Positions 22,150-34,740 are shown, counted from the first letter of the stretch. The stretch: 64,000 nucleotides of DNA from Siphonodentalium dalli (GCA_032622095.1 CP136069.1:101398278-101462277), one strand, 5' to 3'. Notes: generated by a model not told the origin, from the letters alone. Program-made: numbers and translations.

Positions 22150-22912
22150 CAGAGGCACACATCCAAGAATCGAACAGCGTACAATCCGACAAAACGTATA
22201 GTCACTCGGAACTGGAACAAAGCTAACACTGATAGTTTCATACCAAGAATCACCGCGACTAAAATCGAAGAACTAAACTCAATCTTAGATCAGTCGAAAC
22301 ACGCCCATAACGCAACGGAAAATCTTAACATAGCTTACAATGAATTGAAAGTAATCCTTACGAACGCAACAAACCATCGAAAACAAGACACGATGCGGAA
22401 GAATACAAAGCAAAACAGATTTCACGTGATTGCGTCCACTCGAGCACAGCGTACCGAACGGCGCGAAAGAATTATAATAAACATCCATCGAACTTTAATA
22501 AACAAAAAATGATTGAAAGCAGGAAATCATATAAACACAAGCATGCATACGTACATATAAAATAAATGTGGGCAAGAAAATACACGAAAGGGGAATCAAG
22601 CAAAGAATTTTGGAAATTAGTCCCGAACTTGATGGGAAATTTGAAAATTGGCCAATACCTACAAGCAATGAATTCCAGGGATATTTCGAAACATTAGAAG
22701 AAGAAATCACTGGGGGTACCACTGATAATAACACTGTTTTAATGAACGTAAACATGCAAAGAAATGATTTAGATGTCTCACTTCTTAACAAAGAAATTTC
22801 TATGGATGAAGTGATGAATGCAGCGAATAGACTGAAAAATTAAAAGGCCCCAGGAATTGATTCAGTAATAAATGAAATTATTTCGGCCAATTTGGCCGGT
22901 TACTTCATGTCT
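22150..22912 (+). pseudogene. Second non-LTR retrotransposon: linker and start of RT (interrupted)
   Basis: The plus-strand frame from 22150 has KIEELNSILDQSKHAHNATE, a basic region, then (22568 onward) WPIPTSNEFQGYFETLEEEI, and LLNKEISMDEVMNAANRLKN followed by a stop and KAPGIDSVINEIISANLAG. The last line is the classic start of a non-LTR RT domain ('...KA.G.D.I..E...'). The RT is cut after about 22890; the continuation is found at 26385. In-frame stops at 22512 and 22843 show it is dead. Confidence 0.75.
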
Positions 22913-23612
22913 GTTTTTCATCTGACGTGTGTGTCGAATAAATGATGTGGAGGATTTATGTAAATGTTAGCCCAAACTACATTTCCAAGTAACGATGGTT
23001 TTGTTGTTTATTTTGAGGAATAATACCGCGTCAGATGAATTCAGCCCAAATATGTTAACAGTTGTCGTGTAAAACATTCGGCAGTAGGTTAGCGTTATTT
23101 AGTATTTGTGGATGTCCTTTAACATGGGGAAAATAGACTACTGCGCTTGAACGAGCATGTGAATTTGTCGTTTTTAATGTATAGCAACTTGATAATCAAT
23201 AACAGAGGTATTCTCTGTCAAATATGGTCGCTCTATTTACGGTATTAATTGCGGAACTTTCTAAAGTAAACTACGCGTAAACGGATACATACGGTAAATT
23301 ATAGAATGTGCCGGAATCGGCCTAATCGCCCCAGGGCCAACTCGCCCCAGTCGACGTGTGTCAATTCTGTACCTACTATAACATGTACCCGAGGATGAGT
23401 CTGGCTCGGAATAAAATATGTATACGGGTGTTATATAGCGTTTTGTCCGTTGTTTCTCAATGAATATTATTGAAATTTGGTGTATATGTCCGGGCTGGGA
23501 CATGGAATACAACAACGTTTGAATTGTTTTTAAATTTACAAATTTGTTGATTTTATTCATTTTTTTTTTTCGTTCTGAAAACACACTATAAAGTGTATAT
23601 AATATAATAACG

Positions 23613-23905
23613 AACACGAGACATACATAATTTATAAACTGTTAACAAAAGATATCAAATTCAATACATGACAAAGATGACTCAGTGGAGTTTATAAAGT
23701 GAACATAAAAACATTGAGGTAAGAATCTTTTTAAGGAATGCAACTTTATTTAATGATAATAAACACATAAATTAAAATAACAAACATGAGACATACATAA
23801 TTTATAAACTGTTAACAAAAGATATCAAACTCAATACATGACAAAGATGACTCAGTGAAGTTTATAAAGTGAACATAAAAATGTTAAGGTAAGAATCTTT
23901 TTAAG
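23613..23905. repeat. Two-unit tandem repeat, period about 170 bp
   Basis: 'gagacatacataatttataa' through to 'ggtaagaatctttttaag' occurs at 23613-23735 and again at 23785-23905 with few changes. No coding content. Confidence 0.8.
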
Positions 23906-23919
23906 CATTATCAAACCGT

Positions 23920-25210
23920 TTAGCACAGACCACAGTCCACTTCACTCATCCGATCATCACCAAACTTCATATTTATCTTGATTTTGATCTATCAGATGAG
24001 AGCCATCAAATATTTTTTTAATTTCATAGGAAAAAATGGTCGCCAGCGGCCATATTGCATTTACGTTATATGTTATCGCGTTATGTCGATATCTAGTATT
24101 ACTTAGAAATTTCCAGATTCATAATTGCTCCATTGACTGTAACAGATGAAATTATTCCCCTCTTCGGATAGAGTGTCACTGAAACTTTATTTTGTCAGAC
24201 TGTCTGTATAATCACTGATTATATATGGCAATAATCTGTAATAAGATGTAGCACTATTTTATTTTATATTTACACGCAGTGCTGTTTTTATACAACAATT
24301 ATAATCCCCCCTAGATCATCATGTGATCGACCATACATTGCGCAAGGACCTGGTTGAATTAAGGGGGGTTTTATGGATCACTTCTGTCCTCAAGCTAGAT
24401 TATACTTTTGACATTTAATGGCATGTTACTAACGTGGAGGGTTAGATATGCTTGAGAAACCACCACTCTTTAATTCACACCAAGTTCTCAGCTGTCATGA
24501 ATCCATAGCCATGATATATGGTTTATTTTATGTATACTAGTAATATAGTTATTTTCAGTACCTTTATAATACCAGTACTGTGTATAACAATGCATATAAA
24601 TTAATCCATGTATACATGTATATTGATTCAACGGATTCAGTGGTTTTGTCCATCAGTCTATCAAATTTGCGGGGAAAACATGGCCACAAGCAGTACACCC
24701 TGCTAAATTTCGAATTTGAATCAATTGGCGCACCCTGCAGCCAGCTTTTATTGGAGAACTTTTTCTCATGTGGATATTTTGGGTCACCGCTAGATGTGAG
24801 CCATATTTCGTTCTCAAACTGTCCTTGTGAAGACATCACTGCCAGCGGTGATCTTGAATTTTACTATTTTATGGCTAAATAATTTGGTTGATCCTACAGA
24901 CGACACCCCTTGTCCGATCGTCACCAGATTCCACAATGATCTTCTGGATAACCAGCGTGAGAGTAATCTAATTTTCCCGAATTTCGTTAAAAAACATTAC
25001 CACAGGAGCAATTTGGTATCTTACTCCTTGATCCTCTTTTGCATGACTGAATTGTTTAGCAACTGTACAGACATATCCCTCATCTGATAGTCACCAAACT
25101 TCATATTGATCTTCGGGCTGACAACTAGATGGGAGCTATCGAATGCTTTGAATTTTTTTTGGAAAACATTGTCGCCAGCAGTCATCTTCTATTTTGGTTT
25201 TTATATACAT
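23920..25210. repeat. Degenerate tandem repeat, same family as 8820-9260
   Basis: Diverged units share 'catccgatcatcaccaaact', 'gatgagagcc/gatgggagct' and '(c)cagc(g/a)g(c/t)catctt'. They are separated by unrelated AT-rich sequence (for example 24100-24650), so the array has been interrupted. ORFs at 24564-25087 are by-products of this repeat. The whole block lies inside the interrupted retrotransposon 22150-26870. Confidence 0.5.
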
Positions 25211-25442
25211 GTATATCTCTTCATGCGGATAGCCAGTATTACGTAGGTACTTCAACTTTCCGCATTCCTATCATCATTTGAAATATAAAAATTTACCTGA
25301 TACATGCACCCTTCAATTTTTTTTTTCGTCGTATCTATTTTAATGACCCGCAAGCTAATATTGATACAGATATATTTGTCAAACATTTCTTTGTACAACA
25401 TACAGGTATTTAGTTTGTAACTAAATCTAGAAATATATAATA

Positions 25443-25942
25443 GTAGCTGGTGGACCCGACTTCGTCCGGGATGTTCCCCTCTGATTTTCGGAGAATTGCG
25501 CGATTTAATCTTGAATTGACTATTTTAAAGGTGAAGGTCATGTCGGGGTCACGATTTGACCCGTCCTACACACTCCCCGGACAAAAGTCACGACAAAAGT
25601 ACCCGTCGAAATCCGCCCGGCTTTACCCGATTTGACCTTGAATTGACAATTTTGAATGTCAAGATCAGGTCAGGGTCATGATTTGACCCACCCGAAACAC
25701 TCCTGGGACAAAAGTAACAGTAGGTATCAAATTTCGTTGAAATACTTCCGTTTTACCAGATTTGACCTTGAATTGATCTTTTTGAATGTCAATGTCAGGT
25801 CGGGATCAACATTTGACCCGTCCAAAATACTCCCTGGAAATAATTTCCCCTAGGTATCAAATTTCGTCAAATCTGTCAGGCAGTTTTCCCGGCCATAGCT
25901 AACAGACAAACAGACAGACAAATGTCCAAAATATATATTAGA
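25443..25942 (-). mobile_element. Non-autonomous Helitron-like element, second of a head-to-tail pair
   Basis: On the minus strand the element begins TCTAATATATATTTTGGACA at 25942 and carries a run of GACA/GTCT words. It then has about three internal units of roughly 129 bp with 'ttgaccttgaattga', and ends with a GC hairpin (CCCGGAC GAAG TCGGGTCC) followed by 'ACCAGCTAC'. Helitrons begin TC, have a hairpin 10-12 bases before the end and finish CTRR; here the last base is C instead of G or A. No Rep/helicase gene is present. The start abuts directly on the CTAG end of the next element. Confidence 0.65.
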
Positions 25943-26326
25943 CTAGCTGATGTACTCGACTTCGTTCGGGCTAGTTAGGGATTTTTTTGTGATCGCCTCC
26001 ATCTGGACAGTACCCAGCTGCAGTATATACAGCGTCTGACCAAACTATTGTTCAATTGGTCCAGAAACATGCCTATATCAGCACGTTCGAGAACATGGTC
26101 CCACGTGAAATTGGACCCGTCCACATTGCTCCCGGGATCGAAGTAGTCCTGCACACAAATTTTTAGTCGGATCGGTCAAGGTCCAGAAACATGCCTATGA
26201 GCGAGGTCAAGTTGACACGTTAAATACCAAATTCGAGCAGTGTTAGAGTCTATAACACATACACACATGCATTCATGCATACACACATACATACATACAG
26301 ACAGGTGTTTCAAAATGTATAATCGA
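25943..26326 (-). mobile_element. Non-autonomous Helitron-like element, first of a head-to-tail pair
   Basis: Minus strand: A|TCGATTATACATTTTGAAAC at 26326, then TGTCTG/TGTATG microsatellite-like words. The end is a hairpin (CCCGAACGAAGTCGAG) followed by TACATCAG and CTAG (25943-25946). The host base before TC is A and the base after CTAG is T, matching Helitron insertion between A and T. The T after CTAG is also the first base of the second element. Confidence 0.7.
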
Positions 26327-26384
26327 TAGCTACAACAATTCTATGGTAGATAGTTCACGGCCGACCTGATGCATGCATCTTAGT

Positions 26385-26870
26385 TTTCTTGTACAATATA
26401 GTGTTGAGAAGTTGTGACATTTTTACAGAAACATGACATATTCCGACAGATTGGGAAATATGTATTATTAGACCAATGTACAAAAAGATGACCCGACTAA
26501 CCCCGATAATTACCGGAATATCACTCTCTTATGTGCCGTATCAAAACTCTTCACAAGCATAATATGTACCCGTATAAATGGTTTTCTCCAAGTGAACAAT
26601 ATCCAGGCCGAAGTCCAAGTCGGGGTTCGGAAAGGATACAGTACAACACACCACACATTGTCCCTATATACCCTTGCCTTACTCAAATTATGAAATTAAT
26701 GATAAGAAACCTATATTGCGCTTTCATAGATTTCTCCAAAGAATTTGATAGCAATTGGCGAGAGGGCATATGGAGAAAACTCCTACTTTCAGGGTATCTC
26801 CGGGAAAATTTTGGAAATTATAAAAAGTATAAATTATGTAAAATAATCTCAAAATGTGTGTTCTGATCGA
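26385..26870 (+). pseudogene. Second non-LTR retrotransposon: RT palm (continuation)
   Basis: The plus-strand frame from 26385 has YNIVLRSCDI, IPTDWEICIIRPMYKKDDPT, NPDNYRNITLLCAVSKLFTS, then after frame shifts LYCAFIDFSKEFDSNWREG, the first catalytic Asp box. It follows the RT start at 22850-22890 in correct order once the intervening 3.5 kb is removed. No FADD box was found downstream; the remnant fades out by about 26880. Frame shifts occur near 26640 and a stop at 26866. Confidence 0.8.
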
Positions 26871-26879
26871 CGTTTATTC

Positions 26880-27627
26880 GGATAAAAATATCACAAGCCT
26901 GATGATATCGAAACGAGAATAAACAGTCTGGTGATAACATATTACAATTATCGTAAGAATCATGGTTTATTCCGTCTTTTGTCATCTCAAAACTGACGCC
27001 GAAGGTGGGAATTACGAAATTCAAGGCTCACCATATGGACACAATGAGACGCCTATCTCAATTATCATTTTAATGGTAGGTTAAATGAATATCCACCTAC
27101 TCACTCCGAACAAAGGGGACAAAAGCATCCCTATTTAAAACTCAACATAACAATTTTCTCTTGACAGTGTAGGTTTGCCGTGATAAAAATGACCGAAAGT
27201 AAAAACAAATCAGTATAGAGTCGGAGAAAAAAATCGCAAAAGATCCCAAAGTGGGGAGCTCGCTGAACCCCAATGCCATGCCATTGTGTGCAAGTGTTGA
27301 TTGTCGGACCCATCGCGAGTTATCGCCTTGAGATTTTGTTTTTGTGCGCGCAGTAGGTCTATACCCATGCAGCTTTCTGTTGATATGTGCATGACGGCAA
27401 GTTTTACGTGGAATTCATATTCCTAATTATCGCTCAGTTTTAAATTCGCATGTAAAATAGAACTGTGCTAATTTGAATGTGATCATGAAACATTAATCGC
27501 TTCAAATAGTTCCTTGGAATATTTCGTTGGCATGTCTTCTGCTTGTAGTGTATTAATCTACAAATGAATGGACATGACGACGTAATAGCTATATAGTTTT
27601 AGACCTGACTGGGAAACTACATTTCAG
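26880..27627. other. No recognised feature
   Basis: Between the RT remnant and the exon-like segment I recognise nothing. The ORFs over this stretch have no known motifs. It would be intron or upstream sequence if the exon call is right. Confidence 0.45.
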
Positions 27628-27739
27628 ATGAAAAAGTTGTCCAGAAAGAAAGTCGTTACTGTTAACGACGCCAAGCGACGGGACAGAAAGCCAGAGAGAG
27701 AAGGACATAGTGAAATAAGTAGTGATGACGAAGATAAAG
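27628..27739 (+). CDS. Candidate host-gene exon, Lys/Arg- then acid-rich
   Basis: 'ctacatttcag' is a good splice acceptor and 'aaag|gtttgt' an acceptable donor. Between them 112 bp are open from ATG: a basic MKKLSRKKVV stretch, KRRDRKPERE, then SEISSDDEDK. This composition is typical of nuclear proteins. The exon ends one base into a codon. The candidate exon at 39194-39298 begins with two bases, so the two can be joined in phase. Alternatives are a chance ORF or an exon of an unrelated transcript. No domain is recognised. Confidence 0.35.
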
Positions 27740-28164
27740 GTTTGTTGTTCGAGTTCAGAATGTCAAATAACTGTTTATACATGCATGAAGCAATAAATCT
27801 GACTATCGCGTTAGCTATATAAGTCTCTTTTCGGGTGAAGAGACCCATGAAACAAGTGGCAACACTGCAAACAGACACTCCGCCGACTGAAATTTTCATT
27901 GTAGTCAGGTTCATAGCCAATTTATAATTCGTCCCTGTCAACATTCAGACAATGCTTTGCATTCCGTGCAATTAATTTTTTTGCCATTGAACCAACATTT
28001 CACCTATTCGCGTACTGTTCAGTACATGTATTTACAAGACCTAATGGCGGATGACTGTTTAAATTTGTCTCCACAGAAACATCAATATTCTGGTATAAAT
28101 GTTGGTCTGACTTACCTAAAAAGTATTCTCATGCATTTTGTTTTATTATTTCTTCTGTTTTGAC

Positions 28165-28445
28165 GGAAACGCTGGCAACAAAGGAAAGAAACCATTCCCT
28201 AATAATATTAAGTTTCAGAAGCAATTTATTTAAAGTTGACTCAGTGGAAACATCACGAAATAAACTGGGACAGTGGTTACACTATATATAAATTTATTAA
28301 AATTTTGTTTATGTTACGATAGAAACACTGGCGACAGAGGAAACAAACCATTCCCTAATAATATTAAGATTCAGAAGCAATTTTATTTCAAGCTGATTCA
28401 GTAGAAATATCATGAAACAAACTGTGATAGTGGTTACAATATATA
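28165..28445. repeat. Two-unit tandem repeat, period about 155 bp
   Basis: 'ggaaagaaaccattccctaa' through 'ttcagaagcaattt' and on to 'cagtggttaca' is repeated with modest divergence at 28165-28290 and 28320-28445. No coding content. Confidence 0.75.
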
Positions 28446-29785
28446 TTTTTTTATTTTATTTATTTTTACTCCTGAAACAGACAGTGCATGTCACCGAGCA
28501 TGATGTGGTCATTGACACGATGATAAACAGCTCTCTTCAGTTGGTCCCATAAATGTTCTGGGCTCCTACATTCAGATTCCCATTAACAGGGACGAGGTTA
28601 GTCTGATGTGTGGTGCTGATATATACCACGCCTGAGCCCTATACTATAGAACACAATTATTGTAATCACAAGCTTCTGTGGGGCACACAAAGGGTGTCGA
28701 TTACCATAGACCTCCACTCTTATTCTAACAGTGAAAAGGCGACTTCTTGTAATGCCGCGTTCACATGCATGGTGAACAATAAAATAATAGGTTTTCCACA
28801 TGTGACTTGATTGACCAATGAAAAAAAAGAAGAAGATTCCTCTGAGACACTCATTGATATGTTATCCATAGTGCATGGGTGATCCGTGAGCAATTTGTTT
28901 AGTGGTGATCGGTATCCTTTAAATAATCACTCAGTGAGTACACCGCAACAGTTCGTGCATTGTATTATATTTCGCCAATGGTTATCGTCTGTTCCAACAA
29001 TTAGAGTTGTACGATGTATTTCAATTTCTAGTTGGGTTGTCATTCAGAATCGCTGGAGTATTCTATTGATAATATGTACAAGAGACGTAGCTATAATAGG
29101 GTCTCAGGTGCAGGTTTAAACTCCAAGTTGTGTACCCACAAAGGAGACCCTCTAACAACGTCCCTGCGCGAATGTCATAATTGGGCAATATACTCCAATA
29201 CAGACTTTAGGTTGTTTGCCACGAGACAACCGCTTGATTGGCGCAGTGTGAATGCCATTCTGATCAACCCCAACCACCCATCGGTAATGCGCCCACGAGC
29301 ACACGGGTGTAATCTACTATATTACAATACAGTGGTCTAGTGCACTTGACGCCTCCTGTGTACCTCCCATAACCTTCTGATTACAATTATTATGGTCCAT
29401 AGTATAGGCCCCAGGACGTCATACTACGCAATGTAGCGTTAGTTAAACAAGAAAACCATAGTCAGAAATGGTAACGCCACCAAGATTATGGTATTACATA
29501 TAAATAGAAATTAAAAAAAATACATAAAATATTTTGATAACAATTGCGTTTAAACAAGTAATCCTTCAAATTATTACTAACAAAGTAAACGACTGTGGGG
29601 TCACTCAACAGATTATAAAGACTTGGACATAGTATACTGTAAATACTAAAATTTAAATGAAATAATTAAAAGATAAAATTTAGCAAGTAGTAAAAGTTAA
29701 TTTTCTCATTTTTGTTTTGGTTAAATAAAGCAATAATTTAAATGTAACATTTGGTTTAAAAAATTGATTGACCGTGGCTCTTCCA
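28446..29785. other. No recognised feature
   Basis: I see no gene or named repeat. ORFs at 28610-28810, 28886-29119 and 29032-29340 contain no family motif. A-rich runs near 28820 and 29510 are the only low-complexity marks. Confidence 0.4.
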
Positions 29786-30050
29786 ATAATTGCGCGACTG
29801 ACCTGGTCAATTGTTCTTAAGAAGTTGTTTTGAGAATTACTATGGAGGGAAATAGTTGTGGCTGTGGCTTCGCAAGTAATTACCTTGGTGACGTGATGTT
29901 AACAAATCTGAACTCCAGTTAACCAAGGACGCTTCATACCAAATATAAGGTGAATTATTAATTCTTTAGAAGTTGTTTTAAGATTTACTATGGAGGGAAA
30001 GAATTGTGGTGCTGGCTTCGCAACTATTTGACCTCATTGTAACAAATATA
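29786..30050. repeat. Two-unit direct repeat
   Basis: 'agaagttgttttgagaatta' / 'agaagttgttttaagattta', each followed by 'ctatggagggaaa' and 'gtggc(t)(g)tggcttcgcaa', occur about 140 bp apart. Confidence 0.6.
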
Positions 30051-30459
30051 AATATTAGTCACTCAGGCAATAGATGTATCTATTCTGTATATTAACTTAT
30101 TGGGTCCTACGTGTCTTGATATGTCTAAATAGTTTTCGATGGACAGATCGCGCAAGGGACCCACGCCAATCTTCTCTGTTGGGATTCCAATTGTTGGCTC
30201 ATTAAATAGGCACATATGCTTAAGATACAGTCGCACGCTCCCGTAAGTCGGGGTTTGATTCCAGTTGATGAAAATATCATTGAAATAATCGGTTTCCCCC
30301 AATAAACATCGATATATTGAATATACATGTTTTGGAGCAGAATTAGGCAGTCCATATTGGACGCCATCATGGAATTTATTTTGTTTTGCTTTAATTTTCA
30401 CACATAATTATTAGTTATATGGATGGAGTTCTCATTAAACCTCACATCCTTGTATTGGT

Positions 30460-30938
30460 TACAGTAATACCCAAAGTAATTGACCACTTAACCACATCAG
30501 AATTATTGGTAATTTTTCAGGATTTGAAATCCTGAAAATTTACCAATAATTTTGCTGTGGTCAAGTGGTCAATTACTTTGGACATTACTGTATGAGGATT
30601 GAGTTATCATTAAACCTCAAATCCTTATATTGGTTACAGTTATGCCCAAAGTAATTGACCACTTAACCACAGCAGAATTATGTATTTTTTCAGCATTTAC
30701 AATCCTCAAATTACCCATTATTCTGCTGTGGTTAAGTGGTCAATTGCTTTGAACATTACTGTATGATGATTGAGTTATCATTAAACCTCAAATTCTTATA
30801 TTGGTTACAGTAATGCCCAAAGTAATTGACCCTTTAACCACAGCATAATTATGGGTAATTTTTCAGGATTTAGAATCATGAAAAAATACACACAATTTTG
30901 CTGTGGTTAAGTGATGAATTACTTTGGACATTACTGTA
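30460..30938. repeat. Tandem array of three palindromic TA-flanked MITEs
   Basis: Units 30460-30592, 30635-30763 and 30806-30938. Each is a near-complete palindrome with ends TA|CAGTAATRCCCAAAGTAAT ... ATTACTG|TA and 60-bp arms. The 42-bp spacer ('tgagttatcattaaacctca...') is repeated too, giving a period of about 171-175 bp. The TA flanks and CAGT ends suggest Tc1/mariner-type non-autonomous elements, amplified as MITE plus flank by tandem duplication. Confidence 0.8.
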
Positions 30939-31229
30939 TGTAGATGGAGTTAAACCTCACATCAGTGTGTTGGGGATTTGGACCTTGACTTGGGACCTTT
31001 GGTTTTAACGCAACAAATGCGCGTACACCTTATACACAAATTTTGTATGTAACCAGAGTTTTTCTTGGATAAGATGAGTTTGAAGCCTGCTTACATTTCA
31101 AAATGTTGTCAGTTTTTGTATTGTCTGCAGCGGATCTCGACGCGTTGAAGCAAAAGTTACAAAAGATAAAATGTGTATGTGACGAGACTATAATACAAAT
31201 GAAAAAAATAAATTGAGGGAGGGGTGGGC

Positions 31230-31940
31230 GATACAGGGAAATAAGGGTTGAACCGATATAAATTTGTAGAGCAATAACGACCAATGTTGACATATTATGC
31301 ATATCAACTCTACTGTTGCAACAAGGCTATAAAATAGGGGGGTGTCAGAATCTTAGTCATCTCTATATAGTGCCAGAATAGTAATTTATGGAGTTCTATA
31401 AGATGTTGGGTTGGTTATATGGACTCGGAGAAAAAAGGGGTTTGTACCGATGAAGTTGATGAACTGACATAAATTAGTGGATCGATGTTGCCATGTAATG
31501 CATCGTGATCGACTGTACTAAAGCAGCAATTATATAAAATTGGGGGGGGCGGGGGGGGGTCTGAAATTATCTCTATAGTTGGCACCAGGATTATATAGAA
31601 AGGAATAGCAATTGATATACATATACGGCATACTATAGTAATACTATAGACATATAAGTACAAGTATCACGAGATAAAATATTACGTAACATGACTACGG
31701 TATATACCGATGAAAGAAATAAATAAATTGGACCGGGATTAGAGGTTGGGTTGGTTATATGTGGATAATTGGATATGGAATTCATACCGATGAAACGATA
31801 CAAATTAGTGGAGCGATAAAGACACTTAGTCAGGCTACGCGGGGGAAATAGGGGTTGATACGATAGACCAAAATAAATTTGTTGAGTGATAATGACCAAT
31901 GTTGACGTATAAAGTAACGCGACTGTACTGTCACACAATT
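31230..31940. repeat. Degenerate tandem repeat
   Basis: Units share 'taccgatgaa', 'aaattagtggagcgat', 'gaccaatgttgac' and 'ggttggttatatgga'. At least four diverged copies are spread over 700 bp with poly-G runs between them. No coding content. Confidence 0.5.
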
Positions 31941-32309
31941 ATCAGGTAGAACCGGTCAAATATGACAGGGTACAGCACGTAATTATTTCCTAGATCGAAG
32001 AAATGATTTTTTTTTTTCGATGATAAAATTTAACATCGGATTTGCCATTAAAATCGATTTATGTCTATAAAACTGTCATTTTTCAAAATTTTGAGCTGAA
32101 ACTTGGTGTGTATGTGTATAATACTACTATATTCTTAAAATGACAGAGTTCAGCGCGTAATTATGTTTTAGATGGAAGAAATTGAATTTGTTTTCGATAA
32201 CAAATTTACAGCGTGTACGGCCTACGGGTCATTGAGTATGCTCAATTTTTGTAAACAAACTTTTGTCAATAGCCGTTTTGGTCAAACTAAACCTTCTTCG
32301 ACCGGGACA

Positions 32310-33015
32310 GCAGATCCGAATAGTAGCTAAGATGTATTTAGATAGAATTATCAAAAGAATATGACCGATCAGGGTACATTTTAACAGAATAGAGTGGAGA
32401 AATCTTGGTGATAATTCCAGAAAATAAAGATGTAGGAGAATCACAATTAAACTTCCCACAATGGACTTCACTAAACCAGGGGTTCGCAATGGGTTACACA
32501 TTATTTTCAGTCTATCAGATTATTTATATTTTCAACAACAAGTGACTTTAAGTTTACAATTTCAGCCTGTCCTGACTCTATCGATACGATTTAATACATT
32601 TTCAAAAACGTATTATACACCGGTGGCGTTAACTTTACAATTTAAGCATCTACGTGATTATATCGGTACGATTGAGTAAGGTACAAACAAGAATACATCA
32701 GGGGCTCCCAATGGGTTATATATTATTTTCAGTCTATCAAATTATTTATATTTTCAACAACATATTATTACACCGGTGACTTTAAGTTTACAATTTCAGC
32801 CTGTCCTGACTCTATCGATACGATTTATCATATTTTCATAAACATATTATACACCGGTGGCGTTAACGTTACAATTTCGGCATCTACGTGATTCTATCGG
32901 TACGATTGAGTAAGGTACACAAAATCTCCAAGAATACATTCGCCCTGTACACCACACAATATCAAACTCACAGAAGCTAGAAACACCACAGGTGGCGTAA
33001 TAACGATCTTGTCTA
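32310..33015 (+). repeat. Dispersed repeat with internal 230-bp tandem unit
   Basis: Two units contain 'aatgggttacacattatttt', 'cagcctgtcctgactctatc' and 'acaccggtggcgttaac'. They are flanked on the left by a block ending 'tagtagctaagatgtattta' and on the right by 'ccacaggtggcgtaataa'. The entire arrangement recurs inverted at 58795-59490, including the flanking blocks, so this is one mobile or dispersed repeat family with defined ends. Confidence 0.75.
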
Positions 33016-33597
33016 GCGGTTGTAACCCTTGCCAATCTGCTGGTTTCACTGTCTTAAATTCCGTATGGTTTTCTCAGGCCTTTTCTGCATTACCCCATGC
33101 GGCGGACAACATGTTTTATGGAGAAATTCACCTCCAAACGGCCAATAGCTATGCCTCTGTTTTGGGTTGGTATTCGACCTATCACTGATTGATTTCAACC
33201 TTCCCAGCTAAAGGGGTATGGAATGACTGAAGGGAATGAGTATGGACCGGGTACATACTGTTCCCATTCGGCAAAGTTATGCTCTAAATCATGCAGGGGG
33301 ACTCACAACATCATTTTCTGACAAAAACTATACAGGCAGTGCACAATGTGTAATAAAGGAAACAATACTGTGGCCGAGATGACTCTACCTGTGTGGTTGC
33401 CATTTTTGAAAAGCACCCCTCCTCCAATCAACTCGTGATCAGTCGTGCGTAACACCACTGATATGGCTGTCCTTCACACGAATTGTGTCTCTAGCTCCAG
33501 TAATCATTTGTGGAAAGTTTCATAAAAATCCAACCAATATCTCCGAAAATATTACACATTATTTTAGGGGGGGGCTTTCTTTTTCTGATGTGTTTAT
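33016..33597. other. No recognised feature
   Basis: No gene or repeat recognised, apart from a short poly-G tract just before 33580. Confidence 0.4.
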
Positions 33598-33867
33598 ATG
33601 GTCCGCGAACGCAAAACAAATGAAAGTGTCATTGACACTGTAGTTCAACGTGCAGATGGTATAATTTTATGTGTTGAGTCTGGTCGCTCAATGTCACCGT
33701 CTGATATTTGTGATGCAATTTGTTCAAAATGTCACCGTAGTTACACAAATATTGCAGAACATGTTATTTGCAACTGTTCCGTCTTCACACGGCACAATCG
33801 TTTTGACGATTCTGCGACCAATTTCACGATTATGCGGCTTGACAACCACGGTGCTGCGGCAGTTTGA
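33598..33867 (+). pseudogene. Non-LTR retrotransposon C-terminal remnant
   Basis: The frame contains MSPSDICDAICSKC, HRSYTNIAEHVICNCSVFTR and HNRFDD. The arrangement Cys-x2-Cys...Glu-His-x3-Cys is the C-terminal zinc-binding-like module that follows the RT in many non-LTR elements. Nothing upstream looks like RT, so it is a 5'-truncated copy. Assignment is by pattern only. Confidence 0.5.
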
Positions 33868-33869
33868 CG

Positions 33870-34740
33870 ATTATGCGACCTTATTATACGTGATATTTTA
33901 TGACAATCTTAGATAAAGGGACTTTTTACTGAATTGGGACGACAAAGGTGGCTTCTTCTTGTTTTCATTGAATAGAGTAGACTTTGCAGGTCCACCAGGT
34001 TGACTCACGGAATACATACGGGGATGAGATCTATATATAAAATGAGTCACAATCGGCTCGGTCAAATCTAACCGCGAACCGGTCGCAAAAAGTCATTTCT
34101 TTGGATACAAGGGGACATTAATAGTTCGAAAATTAACATCCAACGTAAGCTTTGATGAGCATAAATGTAGGATTTGTAAAATTCCTACCTCAGTTGACAC
34201 AATATTCAATTAAACTCGACACAGAAATGCAGTAACAATATCAACTTTTTGGCAACGCCCTGGTTCGGCCATGACAACGACGATTGTGCGACTCGTTGAA
34301 CGGTAATTATCACGATTTGTATACGACGTATCTGAAACTGATCGGGCAGCTTAGTTCTGCATGTAAGCCCATGTATGCTGCATCAATAATGTTAGGCACC
34401 ATGGCTTCGTTGTAATGCACGAACAGAGCATGGATTCAATGCAGTACTGGATGCAATGCAGTACTTTTATGTGACTACTGATCCCCACATGTGATGCCAT
34501 AGATACCAAGCCAATTAAGAGATGTCCACCTGTTTCTGACCGAGCATGCTGACATGAACATGACCAAATGCCCAACTTACCTGAACATCTTCCCTCTTAG
34601 TGAACCCAGTGGTTTTGTAATTTTTGGAAAGTTGACTTGCTCATTCGAAAATGTCACCACTCACCATAACATGAGTTATAATATATTTAGTCATATTCTG
34701 ATTAGCAGGTAGGCCCTACACATAAGATATTGACCGTCGA
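33870..34740. other. No recognised feature
   Basis: No gene or repeat recognised. The ORF at 34351-34575 (minus) has no known motif. Confidence 0.4.

Noticed and set aside
30460-30938. CRISPR-like array (repeat-spacer-repeat with palindromes)
   Set aside because: The spacers are identical, the repeats are full palindromes with transposon-like TA ends, and the DNA is eukaryotic.
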